DNA of 64,000 bases from Andrena cerasifolii (taxonomy: Eukaryota; Arthropoda; Insecta; Hymenoptera; Andrenidae), in the NCBI RefSeq assembly GCF_050908995.1, contig NC_135120.1, forward strand, positions 18,613,433 through 18,677,432, given 5' to 3'. The position numbers and the translations under genes were made by a program. Of this stretch, positions 36,995-48,686 are shown in pieces (the stretch's first letter is position 1; each line of letters starts with the position of its first letter). The notes beneath the pieces are model-generated. The model worked only from the letters and a program-made list of their open reading frames with translations. It made no database searches and had not been told where the DNA came from.

Positions 36995-39900
36995 TCCATG
37001 TTGGCTCAATTGCAGATCGAGCAGTGATGTTTTTAATATCTTTTACGTCGAATAGAAATCGAATTGTTCGACGTTTCTTTAATGCTCATAGACCTAACGC
37101 AAATAACGTTATTCCACGGGGATGTTGCGTTGGAGGGGGAATAACAAGCCACTTGTTTGCAATATCGCCGGTAATTTCGGACAGGAGAATTGAGGTAAGC
37201 ATTTGAATGTGTCCTCATTTCGAACGGCTACGCTGACAGAGGAGATTTCATCATCAACGCGTATTGTAGGCAGCTGGTAGCGCAGAAGCCTGTGAATACG
37301 ATTACGGCGAACACGTTGCGGCGCGCGGAATTTATTGGGATGAAATTCATTCGCCTTTCATAAGCGTGACGCGCCATTGAAGCTTCCTTTATACAGCACC
37401 CGACCCCCCTGCACAGTGCAAGGTATTCCTTATAACCCGCGTTATGTTGTACAACTTGCAGACGGGGGAACTGCGCGAAAAAGCAATAAATGCGCGCGTA
37501 ATCTGAATTTACGAGCTACCGGGTATTCTGAACGTGTGGAGCCGCGCGAGCAGCTTTACACGGCCGAATGAAAGTATAAACGAGACCAAGATGTTGTTGG
37601 GCATCTTGAAATTTAAATGAATTACGCGAGTTCCGACTTGCCAGTCTAATCAAAGGGTATGCTCCTAGTTTCAGCAGGTACTCCGGTAGAAGTGTGGGTA
37701 GTTTTTGGAGTTGCGCGATTTAGGTACTCCAGGATCTCGGTTCACTTTAAGTAGCTTTAATTAATATTCCCGAACGACACTCTTCGAGGTGCAGAACACG
37801 ATGAGCAATAGTCCCTTCACCGGCGATTGGACGAAAGTGGATTCAGCAGGGACAGCGTTAATAAATCTCTGGTAATTAGAAATAATGTAGCTGCGAGATG
37901 AAATAGCCAGTGGGCCAGAGTCGGTCGGTCGATTCATTTTTTACGCCGCGCGAGCGTTAAGATCTTTTAGCGGCCGGTTATAAATGATTTGCGAAACCAG
38001 AGCACTCCACTTGAAACTGTCATGTATATCTATACACTCGAAACTCCAGCAGCCCCTACCGCCTCATTAGTCACGTTGAATTCGTTTCAATTAAATCGCC
38101 CCGATGCTTCATTAACCGCGCGCTGTACCTGAACGTTCGTGAAATCCTATTTCGTGGAAGCGGACCGTTTCGCCACCTTCGGCAATCTTTACTCCACGTA
38201 CCTATCGAACTATTCGCTTCTATCACCTCCGCGCCAGCTCCGCATTGCTTACTTCGAACACAAGCTATTGAAAATTCAGCGAATAGACGTAGAAACTTGG
38301 GGTGTACCAGGACACTTGAGGGCACAGTATCCAGAGCCACGGTTTCCGGAACGGTACATAGCAATCTGTCCCTCTTAATCCCTCGACCGACTCAACTTCA
38401 CGCCGCCCTACATACCACAATAGCCAGCCAACGACAGCGATTCCTAAAAGTTATTCCCCAGTGCGGCGCACTGGCACAGAACTTGCTCGCCATCCTTCAC
38501 GGAACGGGGCAACTTTGCGAGCGCGCCAGAAGCAAACCAGCCATCAAGGCTAGTCCTTTAATCGAGCAGATTAAAACGTCGCGCGTGGGTGATTGTCTCG
38601 CGCCCCCGATTAGCCCTGCCTCGCGGTGGCCGGCGAGTAAGAAACCGAGGCGGCTCTCGGCTCTCCGCGGGGCGCGGCGCGTCGTAAATCAAGAGGGTAA
38701 TAGTCCTCGGAGGCGGAAATATAGTTAAACGTCTCAATTGCAGCAGTCCGGGCTCTCTGCTCGCCTGGCGAGGTCCGGTTGGCAATACTAATTAAGTGGC
38801 AGTGTACCCTCTCGAAGGGAACGCCGGCGAATCCGGAAACGAGGGTAGATGTAATTAGGATGAGTTGTGACGCCAGGCAGCCGCCAAACCCTTGGCTTCG
38901 TTGCCATTGCCAGAACAACTCTCTCTCCTCCGTCAAGTCTCTCCTCGTACGTGGCGTCTGCACGCGCTCGCGCACACCCTCGCATACCGCCGCGTGTAAT
39001 CTCCGCCGAGCAGACCCCGAGCCGGTTATTATTGTCGGCTCGGGAGGCCTGATCGCTCCTACCGAGCCGAGCATTACCGTACAAATAATGCACGCGACTA
39101 TCCGACCGATCCTCGCTTTAATTGCCCGAATGATCGGGGACGAGGTCGTGTAATCGATTCTCTCCTCCTCAGCTCGCACCCTACCGCCCTCCACAATTTG
39201 CCCTCCAGGCCTGCGTCACTCTTCTTCTTCGATCGCGGGACGCGAGACCGCGTCCGCTGAAACATTCATTCGCCATTGATCGGAAATAGTACCCCCCTCT
39301 GCTTCACAATTCCGTTAATGTCACACACCTCGCTGTCGAATTAGCGCGCCCCGATATGTTCGTGGTTGGACTGACGGTCGCAGAAAGAGCTAGTGAAACT
39401 TTGAAGGGGGGTGTTGATGCTCGAGGACAAATTTGAGTTTGTCGGTGCGTGAAAATTTATGTATTCCACTGGTTTCAGTGGAATGTCGTGGGGCTCGGAG
39501 GGAAGGTTAAGATTTAGTGGCGGTGTGGAGATTCTTGATTCCGCGCGACAGCGACGGGGATACGTCGGGTGTTTTTGCACGCGTAATTAGCGCGAGCGCA
39601 GTTTATCGCGCGATTAAGCGAGCCCCGCTCCCTTGTTCCAATTGAAATTTGCCGTAAATGAAGCTCGAACGTTTCAAATGAAGACAGTTCCTCTAGCCGT
39701 CGCTATTCCTCCCCCCGGATAAGCGACGATCGTAAAGCCTTCCTCGCTTCCATTACAGAGTCGAAGAAACTTTATGCGCACCTACTCTCTCTAATTGCTG
39801 GTCGCCGGAATCGCCACTAAATTTCCTTGACAGAATCAGCCACACCCTGTCTAAAGCTCATCAGGGTAAAAGTACGGAGAGACAGCTAGGCAGTTAAAAG

Positions 39901-41766
39901 GGCAACGCTGCGGGGAATATGGGGAAAATGAACTTACCAGTGACAAGAAGTCTTCCTTTAAAGTGTACTTGACTTTTCAAGTCTAAGTCACAGTCGACAA
40001 TTTCCTTGAACCGTGTGAAACATTTTATAAAAATAGGACTGCTGACATTACGCAATACTCCGGCAGTGACAATTTGTCAGGAATAAACTGAAAGTTTCCT
40101 GAGATCCTAAGTCCACAATATTTCGCTTGCCGAATCGGTAGGTGGCTCCCTCTGCTTCCCTTAATCTACTCAACCTACCACTACACTCTTGAGTTTCTGA
40201 CGTTCCCAACTATTGCATCGTCGAATTTTGGCATCTATTACACAGTGTACGTTAAAGCAACCCTCGTGTTCCAAACTAAATCACTCCGCGCGTAATTTCG
40301 GCGCGCTCGTAGAATTGTTAGGAACGACTACACGCAACAGGCTATTCTCCGTTTGAAGATTCCAGCATCCACAGCGAGACCTGCATCCCCGCTTTTGTTT
40401 ATTCATATTTTTCACGCGAACCGTTACACAGCCCGCAAACGGTGATCGTCACTCACGGCTCGCTGAAATACGAGCGGGGGATTTTTCTTCGGACATCTGC
40501 TGGTCGATTGAAAGGTGGTCGATATTCGTGATGGCTGTCTTGAAAAAAAAAAAATAGAAAAGAGGGGTGGAAAAAAACGAGTGACGGGCGAAATGAAATA
40601 CGTCATCGGCCGCGGCGATATTTCATAGTTCCGGGCGATCAATCCCCCGATGCGAGATTCCGGGGGCTGTTCACTCGACGCTCCCTCTACAAATTAAAGA
40701 AGCTTCCTCCGCGCGATGCCATTTTCCGTAGAAAGCTTCGATCGTGTCTGCCTCTCGTTTCCTTTCCGCCGCTGTTCCTTGAACGTTCATCCTCTTTCCC
40801 GTTTATGTCCCTCTTCCATGGCCCGCTCGCGTTTCCACTTTCTTTCCTCCTTTTTCCTTCCTTCGAGAATTATTTCACGGCGGTAATGAAACGCCGCGCT
40901 CGATCGAAGCGTCGCGCGGATGTCTGCACGGGAAGGATACACCCGACAATATTCGGAGCTCGAAACTCTATCACGCATAAAACATGCTTGCTTAAAAATT
41001 AGCAGAAATTAAATTTAAGTACAGTTCAGACATCCCCCGGTGTTTTCTCGCCCAAGAATTCTAATTAACGCCCCCGTTAATCGGGCAGATTAGGCATCCC
41101 CGTTTCGATCGAGTTTCAATTTCTTAAAACCGAGCCAGCCAGGCCAAGTTAATCTATTTCCCGGAGCTTCGAGGACGAAGAGCGACAGGGCGGCGGAAAG
41201 AGGGTGCTTGGTTCGAATAATTAGCGAGATGGGACACTTATCTAAGTATCCGCAGTAGGCCGCACAATGGCGCCCCTGAGAATCTTGGAGACAGTCGGAG
41301 GTAAGGCTCCAGCTGGCTTCCTCGTGGCTCTGTAATTTCGATAATTACGGGTTAATGCGTTTAGCTGCGGCGACGTACGTACCCCGGTAACGTGATTCCC
41401 GGGCACCCGTAAGATACCTGCAAATTAATTAAGCGGCTGGCATGGTTCGCCGAATGGTGTGTGTTTATCGGAAGCCAGCGCCGGAATGTAGATCTTGTCT
41501 CATCGAAGAACATAGTGGCTTGGCGGAATTCACCGACGTTTCCTGTCGCTCGCCGGCTTGTAATCTCTACCAGCAGTTAATAACCGTGTTACCTGTATTT
41601 ATGTAAACGATATGTTATTGATTAATCGCTGTTTTTTTGCTCGCTGCCCACTAATTATGCATTTTACTCTGCATGAAATCTCCGTGTCGCTGTAAAGACA
41701 AGAGTTACGTAGTCTTTCTGTCTGCAAGTAAGTCATTCTCATCGACAGCTCGATCCTCCAAGCTTC
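36995..41766. other. Non-coding interval, no gene seen
   Basis: GC-mixed with CpG-rich blocks (38550-39200, 39590-39640). Frames up to 194 codons at 38610-39194 on minus are opposed by frames on plus and are judged spurious. Homeobox-type TAATTA words are frequent, which is common in introns and not diagnostic. Confidence 0.4.
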
Positions 41767-42490
41767 TATCTAGAGACGCGGTAGCGTCTCGACGCCAAGT
41801 ACATGAAAGACACCCTGCATGTGTCCACTGTCGCTACCGCTATCATTTACTCGTCGCACGGCTATTCCAACCTAACCCGAAATTTATTTCATTAATATCT
41901 CGTCACGCCTGCAATATTTTCTAAATTTAAAGGCATTTTTCTCATATAAACCGCATATAAGCTTTCGAATAAGACCAAATTCAATAAAATCGGTCCACGC
42001 ATGACAGAGATATCGTAATATCGTCTCATGAATCAGTCGGAAGGTGTCGATGAATAAGAATTATTTAAAATCGCAAAATAATGAGAGTGTATTCCTATTG
42101 GCAGAGTTTTAAATTGACAAATTATGTGAAAGCCTGCGAGAGAGAAGGTATGTGCATTGATGATTTGAGAATACTTTGCCTGGCCACGCCAAGTATTTGA
42201 CTTCCAGGCCGCGGACATCTAAGCAAATGTCTAGATGTTACATTTTATCTTCACATGATTAAAATGTTCGCGATATGGGTAATGGAATGTATGAACACAG
42301 CATTTTAGCTGTGTATATGTAGTTGTGTCATCTTAAGCGCAGTTGGAAAGCATCTTTATGTACTTGCAGCTCATTTTGATTTCACATCTTTTATATGCTA
42401 ATTATTATTATCTTCTATTCTTTTGTGATTTATTTGATTTCACGTACTTGGCGTAATTTTTTTACTTTTTCCAAGTTTTTTATGGGGATA
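41767..42490 (+). mobile_element. Composite repeat copy A (head, X and Y blocks)
   Basis: Three blocks match the region 60690-61675. The head (41767-41889) starts ATCTAGAGACGC with a GAGACGC/GCGTCTC hairpin, then CGCCAAGTACATGAAAGACA. Block X is 42035-42175. Block Y (42176-42490) ends CACGTACTTGGCGTAATTTT then TTTTTTATGG. In copy B the head and Y are reversed relative to A, as expected for an inverted copy, but X is in the same orientation, so X is flipped relative to its neighbours. No coding capacity is seen and the superfamily is unknown. Confidence 0.7.
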
Positions 42491-44625
42491 TTCAATACAC
42501 GAAGGCTCGTTGACTAGCTGCGATTCTCACCCCCCGAGGAGAACGCGTTGCAAGCTTAAAGCAAGGTGGAATGCAGGCGTCTTCGTCTCGATTCGTTGCC
42601 GACGTCGACGCGCGTTCGAAATTTCGGCCCGTGGTTACTCTGAAAAACTGTTCCCTTCGAGGTAAGAAGCTTCCCTTTATGATGAAACAATATCGTACGG
42701 TTGCCGTTTTGCAGCTGCTCCCTGCACCCGCTCAGCCAACCCTCTCTTCCGCCACTCTCATCCACTCTCACGGTTTTCGTCGCCTCCGCCCTATCTGCAT
42801 TCCTAGTCCCAACGAGCCGCAAAGGAATTCCAATTTTAAACAAAAGTTTCCTGACGGCGGCAACCTCTCTGCTTTCTTTCCCCTTCCCGTGCACCCTGCG
42901 CCACCCACACGCCCTCCCGTGCGTTTCCTTCTTTCTCTCGCTCTTCATTTCTACCCTCTTCCGTTCTTCCTTGCTCTCTCTGCCCGTCGACGTCGCAGAT
43001 TCTGGATACGCGTTCATGCATAGTGCCTCGAACAGCTTCAGACGGCTCCTATTTTCTCTATATCTCTTCCTTAATCGCTGCAGAGCAGAATGTTTTTATG
43101 TGCACGCTTCGAAGAGGGTATCCGTCTTCGATACGCGTCCCCGCTGGCCAGATAGACGGGAGAATTCCACTCGCCTTTCAACTCTCCTCGAATGCTCGAC
43201 GGAGAGACATTTTCCGAAGGACGACTGGGTGACAGGTCGACTGCATCGTCTAGGCAAAAAGCAACGCCGGTATCTGACTCGGCGAGCGCGCGTTGATCGA
43301 TACTTTGCGCGGAGAGGCGAGACACGATCTGAAAACCTTTCGCGTTACTGCCATCGCACTTTTGCATTAAGGTGTTTCTATTTTAATACCTGAGGCGTTA
43401 TGTCTGAGTTAGTCCTTGGTTAAGCTTGACTCGCAACCATCATCATCAGAACTATCAAAATTCTCGTGCGTAGACATTACAGCCAGCACCCTCCGCGAGA
43501 AGTCCCGCCAGCTCAGATGTTTAAACAGAAACGTCGCAGCAGGCATGACGCCCAGGATTATTTCTCGGTCCAGAAAGTGTGTTTCCTGCGCCGAGCAAGG
43601 GGAGCAACGTAGATTGGGGTGAAGAAGCAGGCGACGCTAGAAACAGACACATATACGAGTTGTTTCAAATGTGCTGACGCCCAGGACACACTCATCTCCA
43701 GTCTCTAGACTCGACAGCCAAGTGCGCTGCTCCATTCACCCCTAATTCACGGTCGCCTTTGTCAAAATACCTTGTTAAACGCTGTCATCCAAATCCCCTT
43801 AAACGAACCTCCTCCAAGACACACTTTTCAATGCCAACTATCTCTTCAGAATAAAGACTAAGCGTTCTTGGTGAATTGCCGTGGAACACTCTGTAGAAGG
43901 AGGCAGATATCGACTGAGGTTCGCGCGCGTCTCCTCTTCGCCGATCACCGATGGTTAATACCGGCCATGGGAATGGTCCGCGCAGAAAAAGCTCCGGCAG
44001 AGAAAACGCGAGCAAGGGCGACGATAAACAAACGCTAATCCATAAATCCTCTTGCAAACGGCAGAAAGCACGCGCTATATATGCGCCCGACGACTCGAGA
44101 CGTATCAGTGCCGCGTCTGCTGCAATATCGATAAAACATTGATCCCCCATTCGTGCCTGAAGCCTGCTGTATAGGATTCGTAGCGCTGGTAGGCAGCCGT
44201 GGCCCACACACGTGCAGCCTAACGGGTGTTCGTGCATACGGAACACCGTTTCCACGGGATTATATTCGACTGCCGTGCGTGCACCCCTTGCACGATACCG
44301 CCTCTACATATTTACCACCCCCTCCCTCCATCCCCTGGCCGCTCTATGTACGTACAGCTACGCGTCTGCCCGTATCGCGATCCGCACGCGAATCACGAAC
44401 CCCTAGCCGTCCAGGAATTCGACGATGATGGAATTTGGGTCGACGGCTGGGACGAGCCTTTTTCTTCCCCTTTCTCTGTGTTTCTTTTTCTCCCGCTGCC
44501 GATCACGATTACGGCGCGATTTCGGCTCGACTCCGCGCTCGCACGAGCGGATAAGCGTAAACGAGGAAGCAGAAAAAGTGTCTGGCTATAGACGTTTGCC
44601 AGCTAGAGGCAATTAAAGGGAAAGT
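42491..44625. other. Non-coding interval, no gene seen
   Basis: C/T-rich on plus between 42700 and 43010, giving spurious frames of up to 230 codons. A strong donor-like GAGGTAAGA near 42659 has only a poor acceptor upstream (AATGCAG at 42576), so no exon is called. Confidence 0.45.
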
Positions 44626-45352
44626 TACCGTAAAATGGGGGAACATTGGCAGCAGGGGATAACATTGGCACATGCCGGGGTTACATTGGCACCTATACGC
44701 ATGACATATAAAGTCGCGTTTGATAAAGCTTCAGCTGATGTTAGAACTGGAATGTCCTGAAGGACCTGACTGGGTGCAATGCATAACGTGTCGTCAGTGG
44801 GTCTGCGGAATTTGTAATCGAGGAGCCGAAACAATTTCTTACGAATGTCCAGTCTGTCTGGATGACGATTAGATTTTAGTTAAGATGTAAAAAATAAAAT
44901 AAAATAAACAAATTTAAGTGTCAATGTATCTAAAGGTTGGAACCGACAGGTCCAATAATTTAGTCGAGTAGCGAGTAATTTAATAATTTACGATTGTTTT
45001 ATTAAACTACTCGACTAAATTTTAATATCCACGCACGAAAAATGATTAAATTATTTACAAATTGACTAAACTACTGGACGTGTGTGAACCAGTCTTTACT
45101 GACTTCAGAGTAGTAAAACTTAACCTGTTACTGCTATTTATATGACGTGCCAACGTTACCCCGTACCGGCTGGTATTTAACATGTATTAAAGAAGAAAAT
45201 GACAAAAATTTTATGCATTTTAACACTTGTAGTACAATCACGAAACATGCAATGTTATGATAGGATACTTAAAGCAACTGTAAACATTTTAATTTTTACA
45301 TTATATAACAAAATGTATCAAAAACCTGCCAATGTTCCCCCATTTTACGGTA
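44626..45352 (+). mobile_element. TIR element carrying a transposase-tail remnant
   Basis: The left terminus TACCGTAAAATGGGGGAACA continues into TTGGCA and is mirrored at the right by TGCCAATGTTCCCC and CATTTTACGGTA. TA lies at both edges. The word AACATTGGCA or TTACATTGGCA occurs three times in tandem at the left (near 44641, 44659 and 44680) and once inverted at the right. A short coding remnant lies at 44738-44872. TA duplication plus this remnant suggests a pogo or other Tc1/mariner relative. Confidence 0.87.
44738..44872 (+). pseudogene. C-terminal Cys-rich finger remnant of a transposase
   Basis: A 44-codon open frame with a TAG stop. The Cys pattern is CPEGPDWVQCITC, then WVCGIC, then YECPVC, and the tail is LDDD. 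The WVQC-x2-C-x3-WVC spacing and the final C-x2-C next to an acidic tail resemble the PHD-like zinc finger often found at the C-terminus of pogo/jerky-type transposases and of some insect retroelement proteins (family knowledge, not a search result). An in-frame TGA lies just upstream (about 44702), so the rest of the protein is gone. It lies inside the TIR element at 44626-45352. Whether the finger is still translated is unknown. Confidence 0.65.
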
Positions 45353-48300
45353 CGTCAGCCAGAGGGAAAACTCCTCGAACGTTCAACAGCCCCGCGATTT
45401 CCACTTTCACCCGCGAAACTTGCCAGATATTCCCAACTATGAACCGTGAAATAATCCGAGCATCCAGCTTGTCTGAGAGCTTTCACGTCGTCGGCCGCCC
45501 GCGCCACCGTCGCGCGTACCCCATTGATGTCAGATTAATTTTATTCCCAGCCGCCGCGCCACGCCGGGGGGCGTCTCCATTCGAGATCATCTTTTCCGTT
45601 TAGCAGACAGCGCAGATCAAAGCGACGGAAATCACGTCGCGCTCCTAGGCGTCATCGCGGGCGATTCCGCCCGACGCGGCACCGCGTCGCGTACCCGCTC
45701 CTCCTTGGATCAAAGCGCGGAGATTTCTGCCGGGCCAACGAATTGGCAAACTTCTGTCTGAAGATGGAACAGTAATTATAAGGTCGGCGACGACCCCCGC
45801 TGCACGGTGGCGGGAAAAGGGCGGTTGATGGTTGGCGGTGGGCAGGGGTGGGTCGAGGCCTGCAAAGTCGTAGACGAACGATGGCTCAAACACTGCGGTG
45901 CAAAATTCACAATCTAATTCAACTAAGCAAATTACCGGCAACTTCCCGGGCGGTAGCTACGCACGCTGTCCCTTCGGCCTGCATTCCAAGAAACTTAGAT
46001 CAAAGGGGTCTACGGATCTGCCTCGGCCACCCGCTCTCTCTCTCTCTCTCTCTTTCTAACTTTCACCCTTCCTACCCGCCTTCCCATCTTCCCACCCTCT
46101 TTTCCAGCTTCCTCCTGTTTCGGAATATCGCCCAGACCCGCTTTCATCTCGGCGTTTCATACTTCCGTGGTGTCCGTGTCCCGTCTGCCGCCCGACGATC
46201 CTCCCGAATATCGTATGCTGCCTCCTTGACCGGCGGCCCTGCAAGTACACCGGTCGAAGCGCGCTGCTTCTGTAATATTTCGGCGAGGTCACGTGCCCCC
46301 GAGCCTGTCACGTGTAACAGGTTACGAGCTGTCCATTTGGCCGCAGCAGCAAAGAGGAATCATGAAGTAGCTATGTTTTTAAGGCTGCCGTCTCACCGGG
46401 CCTTGAAGTGTGTGCGTACGCTCACACAAGCTAGGAAAAGCGTGTACGTATACGCAATGTAATAAACAAACCGTTTCATTCAACTTTCTTCTTGGAATCG
46501 GCACGAAGGAAGTTTTTGCGGATATAGTTGCCTCCAGTAGACATTAGTGCAGGGTGGTCTGGTGCGTTTGAAAGCTAATAAGCACCGTACGTTGAAATAA
46601 TAATGAATTTATGAATCGTGTACTGTGACAGACTCGAGAAATGACAGAATGTATCATCAGAACCGGTGGAAGTCCAACCTAGCCGATAAATGTAGGAAAG
46701 ACATAGTTGCCAATACGTATTGAGAGTCGTATCGCGTTGTTGTCGCATTTCCCCTATTACCATTTTGTCGTCAGAGAAGCTTGAATGAATCACGGTGAAT
46801 AAAGAAATAAACTCAAATAAAAGATACTTTATGTTTAGTATTGTTTCATCCAGAGATGGGCATTATAAATTATTGAAATAAACTATCATATTAAAGAGAC
46901 TTTCTCTTTATTTGTCGTCGAATAAAAATAACCCAGAGTTAGTTTTATTTGAAACGCCACAGATGAATCAGTTTATTCGACACGAATTCATCCGTCGGCC
47001 ACAAATAATTTTTTTAATCGAAGGCCTTCGTTCTTGAGGTCTCCCGAAGCTCGAGCCGAGCGACATTGTATCGCTCACCCGTCTAACCTGTCACCTGGAG
47101 TTGCTCAGCTTTGTATCACCGATTATGCAGAAACGTAATTTCTTTAGCTTTCATCTTATCAATATGAAAGTGATTCTGCCGATTAAATTGACAGAAAATA
47201 ATTTAAAACCGACTACTGGGAACGAAATGAGCTTTCAATTCTGCAAATAAATGTGTAATATCGTTAATAATGGTAGTTCAAATTGTGCCAGGTTTGGTAT
47301 CTTTCCATCTTTCCTTCTTACACTCCCGGACCTCTCTATCCTTCATTATTGCTACGTTCAGCGAGGCTCTGACGCTAGACGCAGCTCTCGTGCTATATTC
47401 CTTCAAGACTTCTCGATAAACAGATATCACTCTATGGCAACAGCGCGGCAGAGACGGAGAGAACAGAACATGTGGCAACTATGCGTAAAAAATGTGTCTA
47501 CCCAGAGTACCGGGAGATGTCATCTCTGTAACAAGTGCTTTTTATCGATCGCAGCAGTTTCATTAGTGTCCGTTTGTTTACTGGGGACGCTTCGATCGAT
47601 TCGGACCATAACAAAAATGAGACGGCCCCCTTAAGTGGACCTCGTCAGGATACAGTGGTTCGCGAAGTAGATCGTGGCAGGTAGGGGTGTTAATTGGCGA
47701 ACAGTAGCTGCATCACCCGTCGCGTGGCATCCAAGTAGCTGCAGACAGGGGCGGAGGCTGACGGGTGCAGAGTGACAGGGTTGGGAGAAGGGGCGGGAGG
47801 ATAGGCAACACTTCCGGGACCCAATATCATTCGGAACGGGGCAGACTGTAATTCCCACTTGCTTGGTCTTCGGAGGCAAGGAAGCAGAAGCTGCGTTTGT
47901 TGATTATCTGGCTGGTAAACACGGCGCATTGTTATCGATTGGGCCAACAATCTGCCGCCCCCCACCATATTGACGCAATACTGCCTCGCACTTGCATAAT
48001 GAATGGTTGGCTAATGACCCTACGGAGGTTGCGGAAACCGCAGCCAGAGGAGGGTAGGCCCGGGGCCTCGGAGCGCTTCCGGCATCAAACATGCACCGTT
48101 CGCGGAGCCTCGGAATCCACATGGTCTAGCCCACTCGTCCGTGTATCGTAGCTGTTCGTAATAGGAACGCAAGACCGACTTTAATTCTTCATTAACCGTG
48201 CTGCGGGTCCGCTCGCCAGGTTAGGCAATCGCGGGCAGACCTGCGAGCTGGATATCCGGCGCATGATACCCGTTCAACGTAAATATACGATAGCCAAGCA

Positions 48301-48627
48301 TAAATTACACGACGACTTTCTGCTTGGCGTAAATCTAACACGCTAGCAATGTCGCCCCGTTGTTTCTCCCGGTGAACAGTCTTATCTAAACTCCGGGGTA
48401 ACGAGTGTAGGGGTAGTCTGGACTGTGGTGGAACCGAGGGTAGACTGCATTCAGGTTTTAAGTTGCTCTAACTCGGACTTGGTGCGAATTGGATGGAAAT
48501 TCAGTTTGAATCTGGCCAACTCGCAAATTAAATGTAGGGCGTACACCGAGCCAAAGCAGAATAATGTCTTTGATCTAATATGAAATCTTTGCAGTGTACT
48601 TGATAGTCTGTTTTTTTCTGCTTTCAG
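45353..48627. other. Probable intron before the 59-nt exon
   Basis: GC-mixed, with a (CT)n run at 46033-46054 and a CAGAGATGGGCA word at 46851 of the kind seen at hAT ends but without a partner. Frames of 204 codons (45848-46462) and 127 codons (47251-47634) have no support. The interval ends in an excellent acceptor, TTTTTTTCTGCTTTCAG, at 48627. Confidence 0.45.
46033..46054. repeat. (CT)n microsatellite
   Basis: About 22 bp of uninterrupted CT dinucleotides. Confidence 0.93.
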
Positions 48628-48686
48628 CTCTGCCGAGCACGCGGACCCTAACAAGCAGATTCTGACCACCAGTCTGACGCGCCACT
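48628..48686 (+). CDS. Candidate 59-nt internal exon of a plus-strand gene
   Basis: It follows a long pyrimidine tract ending CTGCTTTCAG and precedes the consensus donor GTAAGT at 48687. Only one frame is open (the other two stop within the exon): SAEHADPNKQILTTSLTRH, with one base before and one base after. That means incoming phase 2 and outgoing phase 1. Third positions are C/G-rich, unlike the AT-rich flanks. The phases accept the 36-nt exon upstream (AG plus C, Ser) and the 249-nt exon downstream (T plus AT, Tyr). I do not recognise the protein family. Alternatives are a chance acceptor-donor pair or an exon of another transcript on the same strand. Confidence 0.68.

Noticed and set aside
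42577..42659. Possible exon before the donor GAGGTAAGA
   Set aside because: The only nearby acceptor (GGAATGCAG) has no pyrimidine tract.
42701..43393. 230-codon plus-strand open frame
   Set aside because: It runs through a C/T-rich tract that suppresses stops. The Ser/Leu/Phe/Pro composition follows from that bias.
46851..46862. CAGAGATGGGCA as a hAT terminus
   Set aside because: No inverted partner or duplication was found within the following kilobases.
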